A program made the translations under genes and the position numbers. Below the pieces are notes generated by a model, which ran no database searches, was not told where the DNA came from, and saw only the letters and a program-made list of their open reading frames with translations. Source: Nothophaeocryptopus gaeumannii (Eukaryota > Ascomycota > Dothideomycetes > Mycosphaerellales > Mycosphaerellaceae). Taken from it: a stretch of DNA of 64,000 nt. Shown here piece after piece: positions 57,260-64,000 of the stretch; positions within the stretch are counted from its first letter, which is position 1; every line of letters starts with the position of its first letter. The stretch lies in the NCBI GenBank assembly GCA_031771865.1, contig JASISA010000027.1, positions 2,666,001 through 2,730,000 of the forward strand, given 5' to 3'.

Positions 57260-58140
57260 ATGGGTCCAGAAATCGACATCAATGCCGAATGGAAACAGCA
57301 GTGGTTCCAGCGAACACTGCCCGCCCTCCTCGGCGAATCCTATGTATTCACTTTTATCTGCATGACAACCTCACTCTTCGTGATGCTTCGAGTCTTGCTC
57401 CAGCTCCGACGAGCCGGCCAGAGCATGCAGGCAGCAGACATCGCAGAAAGCAGCAGACATCTGAAGAAAACTACCCGGAAACAGTGGTATATTACGCAGC
57501 TGTATCTACTCCATGCCCTTGCGCTTTGGCTTGTCGATGCTGGTTTGGGCGTCGCAGCTGTCTGGAACCACCACTCCGAAAACCCAGAGATGTACACCAC
57601 TGGCCTTTGTCTCGAATTTGCTCTCTACAGCGTTCGACTACTGGCCATTTTCACCGCCGTGTTCATCCTGTTTCCTCTGGGGCAGATCACGTTCTTCAGC
57701 TGGGTCTTTGCGAAGTACCGCAGTCGGGGTGTCGCAGACAACACACTCCGCCCATTTGTCCCTGAGCTTAAAATTTTAAGCACACACTTCGCGCATCTTG
57801 TAAGGACGATCCTCAACTAGAGCTTTCAACAGAGACTTGTGCTGACTCTAATCGCCTCTGTCAGTGGATGCTGCTCGGCTATCTGCTCATCGCATTCTGG
57901 CCGGTCTTCTTCCACGGCAACATTCGCGTCTTCCTAGCGGAAGCCGTCTTCGGTTCTGGAATTGCCTGGAGTCACGTCAGCTTCGTACTCAATTTCCGTG
58001 CCGAGCGCGTTGCAAACATTGAGATTCGGCCTGGTATGAGCACGAAGGAAGCAGTCAAGCTGTATGGTACAAACGCAGTCACACTGCCGTTGAAGCCGGA
58101 GTGTGAGAAGCTCCTACCTACTCACGAGGATGAAAAATAA
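57260..58140 (+). CDS. Hypothetical multi-pass membrane protein, 271 aa
   Basis: Two exons, 57260-57799 and 57865-58140; the intron uses GTAAGG, has GCTGAC near its end and closes with TGTCAG. About six hydrophobic segments are visible: SYVFTFICMTTSLFVMLRVL, YITQLYLLHALALWLV, LGVAAVWNHH, LEFALYSVRLLAIFTAVFIL, WMLLGYLLIAFWPVFF and FGSGIAWSHVSFVLNF. A basic cytosolic loop (LRRAGQSMQAADIAESSRH) follows the first segment, and the C-terminus is soluble (IEIRPGMSTKEAVKLYG). There is no signal peptide. I do not recognise the family. The consistent codon frame and the splice that restores a membrane helix support a real gene. Confidence 0.78.
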
Positions 58141-58903
58141 ATTCTGGCCAAGACGTGCGTCGAGCAGGACGATGTGCCAAGTGGCAAACATACAAAAGCT
58201 CCAGAGAGCCTTTTCAACGACTGTACAGCTTCAAGTCTACTTTCGCGGTGCTGAGGGAGCGGCCCTGTTTTTATGTTTCAAGTACTGGCAGGACAGGATC
58301 TGAGGCGTTCTATCAACAGACAGTGAAAGATGCTGATTTCGTAAAGTTTCTTGAATTCCAACCGCTGCATAGGGCAACGAGTGAATTTCGATTTCTTCTT
58401 TTGTGAATGAGTGACTACAAGCTAGTTTCTTCGATCGACCCGGGAGCAATCTAGGTAAGACTCTATCGTCGATGAACAATTAGTCTTTTCGATGCTGATT
58501 TAAGGCAACGCTACAGACAACCTGATCCTGCCTCTAGGCTGCTGTGTGTTCGTGGCTGCGGCAATGCTGGCGGGACTGCATCTAGTCGTGAGCCTTCGCG
58601 CATCTGCAGGCCGGCGGGACCCTGGCCAGCGAGCGTGTTCGGCGGGCTGTCGCGCATGGGAAGCAGTCGCGGGGATTGCAGGCCGCTCAGCACGTAGCGA
58701 TGAGCGCATATCCCTATACACTCCACTGTCCTTGTCCTTTGGGACAAACTTCGGCTCAGGCATAGTATTCCGTGGAAATGCCATGAAAGTAGCACCTTCC
58801 AGCGGTTCAGTCAGAGATATTTACGTCGGATGCATCTTCACATCAAGTCTCATTGGCCATACGGCGTTCTCGTAACACTTGGAGAGGTTTGGTCCGTGAG
58901 TGA
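58141..58903. other. Convergent 3' flanks
   Basis: A 763-bp stretch between the membrane protein and UPF1. Short ORFs on both strands show no motif; probably UTRs. Confidence 0.35.
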
Positions 58904-61900
58904 TCAGTCATATCCTCCTCCGACTTGACTGGCAAATGCAGTAGATACACTACGGGCATCTTCGTCCTCGTGAACTGGACGATTACGACCAGCTCCAATG
59001 GGCGGCTGGAGCGCATTACTCTGTTGACCTTCGACGTATCGACGTAGCTTATCGGACTGCGAGAGCGACGCTTGCTTGTTAAGATCATTGATGCTCAGAC
59101 CAGCCAGACTGACTCCGCCCTGTCCCGGCTTAGCGGAGCCGTTCGTGGTCACGTCCGTGATCTCGCTTGCCGCAACGCTCTCGCCTGCAACCGATTCCGG
59201 AGCAGGATGAGATTTCTCACTATTCGGTCCGTTGCGTTGAGAGCCAGCAAGAGTAGGCCACGCTTCCTGGAATCCCTGAAACATTGGGGGATAGTTGCTG
59301 GGCAACGCGGCGCCTCCGAGCGCAGACGAGTGCACAGAAGACACGTCATCTGGAATGTAGCCAACTACACTCCCATTATCAGCTGGCTGACCCTCACGTC
59401 GGCCGTTCATGCGACTGCCAGTGGCGGCTGCCATATGATTTGCGTGCTGATATGCCATTTGATAGCGTTGTGGACCGCGATAGGACGTCTTGGGCCGGCT
59501 GAACTGGAGCAGAGACACTTGCAGATTGTTAAGGGGTCCCTCGACCAGACAGTTGCGCTCTTTGAAATGAAGCAACAGGTAGTGCCATAGTGGATGCTTG
59601 CTGAGGACTTTAGGATTTCCCAGAATCACCAAGCCGTATTTCGCACGAGTCAGGGCCACGTTCAGCCGACGAGGGTCGCTCAAGAACCCAATACCCTGAT
59701 GGTCATTGCTGCGGACGCAAGATAGAACAATGAAGTCTTTTTCTCGCCCCTGGAAGGCATCAACGGACGCGACCTCGATCTCTTTGTAATGCTCCTTTTT
59801 GAAGGTACCAGTCTGTTGCATGCTTTGGACAACGTAAGAGCGTTGACCCTCGTACGGCGTGATGATGCCAATCGCGGATGGCGCAACACCAGCCTTGAAG
59901 AAGCGGGTTACAATCTTCTCGACGTTTTGCGCCTCGGTCCGATTGAGGTAAGAGGTTCCAGACGCGCTTATTTCCTCGTTGCCCAAGTTGGACCAGAACA
60001 TCATCGGGTTGTCTGCAACCGGCCATGGGAAGTCCACGTCCTTACGTAGACGCTGCTGCATGGTAATACCATTCTGTAGAGACCCTTCGTAGAACATGTT
60101 GGACGGGAATTCGGACAGGCATGGATGCATACGATACTGCACCTGCAATCGAATCGGAGCGCATCCCAGAATGACCAAGCGTTCAAAAAGAGACTGGTTC
60201 AGGCCGGCTTTCGCTGCCTTTTTGTTCATGATGACAGGTCCGAGCTGCTGATGGTCACCAACCAGAACCACTTGCTTGCAGCCAAGTACAAGCGGGATCA
60301 TGCACTCTGGCTCGGCAGATTGCGTGCTCTCGTCGATGAGGACAGTGCGAAATTTGAGTTTTGCCAGCCTTGGGTCGCCAGCGCCGACACAAGTGCAGCA
60401 GAGAACATCCGCATTTTGGAGAATCTCGCGCTCGGCTGCGCGTGTAAGAGTCTTGAACTTCTTTTCATCCTGACTGGACAGCTCTCCGAGCTCCGATTTG
60501 AGCTGGTTCAACTTGGCAAGCTCAACGTTGGTGTCATTCATCTGGACCTGACGGTGGAGGGATAGGAAGCCGACGTTCGACTCCACGTCTTCGCGTGACT
60601 TGGCCGTGACACGAACCACCTTCAGCCCAGTGATATGGATGCGCTCGCAAAGCTGATCAACTGCAACGTTTGATGGCGCACAAACCAGCACTTGGCCGCC
60701 ATTCATCTTCGACAGGTGGTAAATGATGGTAGCAGAAGTGACTGTCTTTCCAGTCCCTGGAGGACCCTGGATCAAGCTGAGTGGTCTCTGCAGGACTGAC
60801 TTCACAGCATTGATTTGGGAGCCGTTCAAATCGGGAAGATTAGGAACGCTGAACTTTCGCGGCATTTGTACCTTCATCGGCGCAGCGGCAACCTCGTGTC
60901 CCAAAAGCCGGTGGAAGATGTAGCCAGATACAGACATTTCATCGATTGCGAACGTCTTCATAGCGTGCTGCATGCGATCAAATGACGTGGCCTTCCAGAC
61001 GTAGTCGGCCGTGAAGTTGTGTGTGCACTCTGTCGGGACGGATTTGTGATCGCCGCGTGACCGAAGCTCCAGGGTAACCTCATCGCTTTGGTTGTTTGGG
61101 ATTTTGATCACGTAGCCAACGCCTTCCCAGTGGGGTCGCAGCTCGCCAGTATAGCGAAGGCGCATCTCGTCACCAACCGCAAGTTTTACGTCGCCGAGCT
61201 CGAGTTTCGGTAGGACAAACGAGGCAAGATGCTTGTTGTTCAGACCAAAGTCCCATCGCACGATCAAGTTATCCTGGCTTTGGGCCTCCTTCAATTTTCG
61301 GTCGTAGTCGGCCTCGATCTTGACCAGAGGTCCAAAGACATTCTGGTATTGATAGGCATCGTCGTAGCGAAGTAAGACTGGAGCGGGTTCATCATCGATT
61401 CCAGCACTCTTCTCCAGGTCCTGGATCGTCGCACTGCTGTTGTCCTTCCACATCTCCTCCAGCTTGGCGATGACCTGTGGCGGCAAATGGCGAGCCCGCA
61501 TCTGCTCCTGATCGGTCGGTGCATTGACCAGCCAAGGGAGGAAGGAGCGATCCTCGATCAGAGGCTGCCATTTTGAGGTATCCCAGTTCATATCCTTGCT
61601 GCTCGGCATGGCTGCGCATGGCTGACGGCAGAGAAGCACGACAACGGTATCGCTCTTGGCGGGGATGAAACCCAGCAGGAAGACATTCTTGGTCCCGCAG
61701 TTGTAGCACTCCAGCGTGGTATCGCCCAGCGGCGAAGACGGGTGGAGCTGCACCTCCTTGTGCCTCGCGCGAACCAAGTGGTTGATGATGTGGCTGCTCG
61801 AAGTATTACCACGAGCGGAGCAGAACCATTTGGCACACGAGAGGCACTTGACCACGGAGCTCGGATTGTGGATTCCACAGTATGCGCATGCATGTGCTGG

Positions 61901-62143
61901 CAGCTCGACCTCTTCGTCCTGCTCAGGAGCTTGCTGGCCATTGGCGCCGTTGACTGCATGAGAGGTGAGAGACTCCAGGTCGTCATCATCGTACACATCG
62001 GCCTCGTCATCGTCGCCCAGTCTTCTCCTCCGCGGACCGCCGTTCAGGGCGGCGTCAAGCGTCGAGGTATCATCGCCCTCGTTAATTGCGGAAGCCGAGT
62101 CGCCGACGAGGTGGTTCCCAACATTGGTAAAGGCGCCTTCCAT
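58904..62143 (-). CDS. UPF1: UPF1 / NAM7 RNA helicase (nonsense-mediated mRNA decay)
   Basis: An intronless ORF of 1079 aa. After an acidic N-terminus, residues 84-180 form the Cys-His zinc-binding CH domain (ACAYCGIHNPSSVVKCLSC; LECYNCGTKNVFLLGF; LCRQPC) that binds UPF2. The superfamily 1 helicase core follows: Walker A GPPGTGKTVTS (460-470), motif II VLIDESTQSAEPE (DEST at 604-607), GDHQQLGPVI, QYRMHPCLSEFPSNMFYEGS, VASVDAFQGREKDFIVLSCV and the arginine motif RRLNVALTRAKYGLVILG. The C-terminal 170 residues are Gln/Ser/Asn-rich, the usual phospho-regulatory tail. The protein acts on cytoplasmic mRNPs to destroy transcripts with premature stops. It is divergent from IMP4 across 411 bp. Confidence 0.97.
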   Translation of the reverse strand: MEGAFTNVGNHLVGDSASAINEGDDTSTLDAALNGGPRRRRLGDDDEADVYDDDDLESLTSHAVNGANGQQAPEQDEEVELPAHACAYCGIHNPSSVVKCLSCAKWFCSARGNTSSSHIINHLVRARHKEVQLHPSSPLGDTTLECYNCGTKNVFLLGFIPAKSDTVVVLLCRQPCAAMPSSKDMNWDTSKWQPLIEDRSFLPWLVNAPTDQEQMRARHLPPQVIAKLEEMWKDNSSATIQDLEKSAGIDDEPAPVLLRYDDAYQYQNVFGPLVKIEADYDRKLKEAQSQDNLIVRWDFGLNNKHLASFVLPKLELGDVKLAVGDEMRLRYTGELRPHWEGVGYVIKIPNNQSDEVTLELRSRGDHKSVPTECTHNFTADYVWKATSFDRMQHAMKTFAIDEMSVSGYIFHRLLGHEVAAAPMKVQMPRKFSVPNLPDLNGSQINAVKSVLQRPLSLIQGPPGTGKTVTSATIIYHLSKMNGGQVLVCAPSNVAVDQLCERIHITGLKVVRVTAKSREDVESNVGFLSLHRQVQMNDTNVELAKLNQLKSELGELSSQDEKKFKTLTRAAEREILQNADVLCCTCVGAGDPRLAKLKFRTVLIDESTQSAEPECMIPLVLGCKQVVLVGDHQQLGPVIMNKKAAKAGLNQSLFERLVILGCAPIRLQVQYRMHPCLSEFPSNMFYEGSLQNGITMQQRLRKDVDFPWPVADNPMMFWSNLGNEEISASGTSYLNRTEAQNVEKIVTRFFKAGVAPSAIGIITPYEGQRSYVVQSMQQTGTFKKEHYKEIEVASVDAFQGREKDFIVLSCVRSNDHQGIGFLSDPRRLNVALTRAKYGLVILGNPKVLSKHPLWHYLLLHFKERNCLVEGPLNNLQVSLLQFSRPKTSYRGPQRYQMAYQHANHMAAATGSRMNGRREGQPADNGSVVGYIPDDVSSVHSSALGGAALPSNYPPMFQGFQEAWPTLAGSQRNGPNSEKSHPAPESVAGESVAASEITDVTTNGSAKPGQGGVSLAGLSINDLNKQASLSQSDKLRRYVEGQQSNALQPPIGAGRNRPVHEDEDARSVSTAFASQVGGGYD

Positions 62144-62554
62144 GGCCGCGGCGGATAGTCGTGCGGTGCCGTCGTCAGAGGAAGCCAGATATGCGAGAGG
62201 AGGGATCTGGCAGCGGAGTGGTGGAGGTGGACGGGTTGAGTGGCGGCGGCGGCGGCCTGCTCAACCCCAAATCGCGTATCGGCGTCGCGGTGATTGCGAA
62301 GAGAGGGGGAGAAGGGAGGGCGGTAGGATAGAGGATGGGCGGGCGCATACGCAGACGCAGCCTTGTCGAAGGAGACCAGGCGCGGAAACAGCGAAGTACG
62401 TCGCAGCTGCAGTCTGCGGTTTGCCGCAAGTGCCAAGCACAGAAGCGTGCGGGAGGGGTCCGCGATCCCGCGATCCCGCGATTCGCGATTGCCAGATACT
62501 TTTCGACCTGCCGTTGCGCTGCTTTTCACGTGTAACCTTTTCTCGACCGACAAC
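62144..62554. promoter_or_regulatory. Divergent promoter UPF1 / IMP4 with CGCGAT repeats
   Basis: A 411-bp region. At 62461-62490, about 65-95 bases before the IMP4 ATG, four tandem CGCGAT-containing units (CGCGATCC, CGCGATCC, CGCGATT, CGCGATT) occur. They could be a bidirectional control element. No factor is assigned. Confidence 0.5.
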
Positions 62555-63442
62555 ATGATCCGGCGGCAGGCGCGACAGCGGAGAGACTACCTCTACCGGC
62601 GCGCGCTGACCCTTCGCGATGCCGAGATTGCGGAAAAGAGGGCCAAATTGAAGGCGTCGCTGGCGTCTGGCAGGCCGCTCGACGCAGGCGTCGCCAACGA
62701 CAAGCAGCTACGCCGCGACTACAAGTACGATGAGTCGCGCGCCGAGCGCACCGCCAACGACGAGCTGGAGCTGGACGACGAGTACAGCTATTTGTCTGGC
62801 GTCGTTGACCCGCGCGTGCTCGTCACCACCTCGCGCGACCCCAGCAGTAGACTCGCCGCCTTCGCCAAGGAGATCCGCCTGCTGCTGCCCACCAGTATCC
62901 GTCTGAATCGCGGCAACCTCATCCTGCCCAATCTGGTGTCGAGCGCCAAGTCCAGCGGGCTGTCCGACCTCCTCCTACTGCACGAGCATCGCGGTACGCC
63001 CACCGCTCTCACAGTATCGCACCTTCCGCATGGACCCACCGCATCCTTCAGTCTGCACAACGTGGTGCTGCGACACGACATCCCCAATGCCTCGCGCGGT
63101 ACTGTCAGCGAGAGCTATCCACACCTCGTCTTCGAAGGCTTCACGACCTCTCTCGGCAGGCGCGTCGTGAAGATCCTGCAGCACCTCTTCCCACCCCGAG
63201 ACGCCAGCACCAAGTTGGGTTCTCGCGTCGTCACTTTCAAGAACATCGAGGATAGCATTGAAGTCAGGCATCATGTTTTCGTCAAGACCGGCTACCAGAG
63301 CGTGGAGCTAGCTGAAGTCGGCCCACGCATGACCATGCGCCTGTTCGAGATCAGACAAGGCACGGCGGAAAACAAGGATGGCGATGTTGAGTGGCACCAC
63401 AACCAATTCACGAGAACGAGCAAGAAAAAGGACTACCTTTGA
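62555..63442 (+). CDS. IMP4: U3 snoRNP protein IMP4 (Brix domain)
   Basis: An intronless 295-aa ORF from the ATG at 62555 (MIRRQARQRRDYLYRRALTL, the conserved IMP4 opening; an upstream in-frame ATG would only add leader). A basic N-terminal helix (AEIAEKRAKLKASLASG) is followed by the Brix domain from about residue 85 (VLVTTSRDPSSRLAAFAKEI). LLLLHEHRGTPTALTVSHLP and HLVFEGFTTSLGRRVVKILQ, the RNA-binding Brix signature, follow. The C-terminal strands include EVRHHVFVKTGYQSVELAEV. With IMP3 and MPP10 it acts in the nucleolus, guiding U3 snoRNA to pre-18S rRNA for early cleavages. Relatives RPF1, BRX1 and SSF1 differ in size and N-terminus. Confidence 0.95.
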   Translation: MIRRQARQRRDYLYRRALTLRDAEIAEKRAKLKASLASGRPLDAGVANDKQLRRDYKYDESRAERTANDELELDDEYSYLSGVVDPRVLVTTSRDPSSRLAAFAKEIRLLLPTSIRLNRGNLILPNLVSSAKSSGLSDLLLLHEHRGTPTALTVSHLPHGPTASFSLHNVVLRHDIPNASRGTVSESYPHLVFEGFTTSLGRRVVKILQHLFPPRDASTKLGSRVVTFKNIEDSIEVRHHVFVKTGYQSVELAEVGPRMTMRLFEIRQGTAENKDGDVEWHHNQFTRTSKKKDYL

Positions 63443-64000
63443 GAGAGCGTTGGTGGTTGACACACGCTCGAAAAAGCCCCGCCCCGTCGTCGAAATGAGG
63501 CTTGGTTGCCATGTCTCATATATCCAGCAGCATATCAATCTGCGAACCGACCGAATCGAAATCACTCTGGGAGCTGCTTTTGACGGCACGCATTTTCGCA
63601 GCGATTGCACCTTCCAAAAGTCAGGATGTGACAGCCAAGTCTGGAAGACGGATCTACGAAAGGTTGCTTGAGCTCTAGTGAGGACAAAAGCGGGTGTCAG
63701 AGAGGTGAGGCTGACCCTGAACTTGTGGTCATCTATACTGATGCGCCAGCATGCGCGTAGGCCAACACACCGTCGAAAGATGGGAATGAGGCGAGCAGAC
63801 TTGCTACGAGGAACAGAAAGGCTCGCGGCGATCTTCGCCCTTCGAGGTTGAGGAACGAAGATCACATCATGTGAAGATTGCTCCAGAACAATATATGACA
63901 GAACGCAGCCATCGCGAATGGCGAGGGGTCACGTTTACTTGTGACGTGACGAGGGAATGCAGAACGTATTCAACCGGACTAACGATATTTTGATCCCTTC
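63443..64000. other. IMP4 3' flank to window end
   Basis: A 558-bp stretch. A minus-strand ORF of 185 codons (63308-63865) overlaps the IMP4 end and has no recognisable domain. Nothing else is supported. Confidence 0.35.

Noticed and set aside
63308..63865. 185-codon minus-strand ORF overlapping the IMP4 end
   Set aside because: Antisense to IMP4 for part of its length and without a recognisable domain.

Overview
This window looks like nuclear DNA of a filamentous ascomycete (Pezizomycotina), probably a Dothideomycete. The reasons are genes broken by short introns (about 45-150 bp) with GT...CTGAC/CTAAC...AG signals, an NsdD-type GATA factor with its zinc finger at the C-terminus, ABCG and AAAP transporters, a cutinase, an AmdS-type amidase, and one block with the dinucleotide signature of repeat-induced point mutation (RIP). 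The class-level placement is inference; the exact species cannot be read from the sequence. Introns were modelled by eye from splice signals, reading frame and family conservation.

Layout. 1-164: 3' end of proteasome ATPase RPT1. 0.8-7.2 kb: a DOMON/cytochrome b561 membrane protein (-), a Thr/Ser-rich secreted protein (+) and an acetamidase-family amidase (+). 7.4-7.9 kb: a RIP-mutated repeat relic. 8.5-10.6 kb: a small unknown gene (-) and an unresolved coding-like stretch (-). 10.8-13.9 kb: phosphomannose isomerase (-) and the SAGA subunit SGF29 (+), divergent. 14.6-21.1 kb: a same-strand array of low-complexity genes of unknown function. In this array one large ORF is split by a single in-frame TAG, and two ORFs are separated by a single in-frame TAA and 30 bases. 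22-27 kb is almost gene-free and leads into nsdD (27-28.7 kb), a sexual-development regulator with a long C/T-rich leader. 30-34 kb: a GST, an F-box protein (-) and a secreted PEBP protein (-). 34.7-37.2 kb: the mitochondrial fission dynamin DNM1. 40-46.2 kb: an AAAP amino-acid transporter and an ABCG transporter with a cysteine-rich ectodomain. 46.7-50.1 kb (-): a cutinase-like protein lacking its catalytic serine, an SDR oxidoreductase and a disordered unknown protein. 52.4-63.4 kb: a housekeeping block of CGR1, ORT1, NAD(P)HX dehydratase, two unknown proteins, UPF1 and IMP4.

How the genes relate. Most neighbours are functionally independent, as is normal in fungi. Several pairs are divergent and share short promoters (PMI/SGF29, PEBP/DNM1, CGR1/ORT1, NAXD/56.2 kb gene, UPF1/IMP4). 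The UPF1/IMP4 pair joins mRNA surveillance to rRNA processing across 411 bp. No secondary-metabolite cluster, CRISPR, rRNA or tRNA gene was recognised. The most unusual signals are the two same-frame stop-separated ORF pairs at 17.7 and 20.1 kb and the cutinase whose nucleophile serine is replaced by proline.
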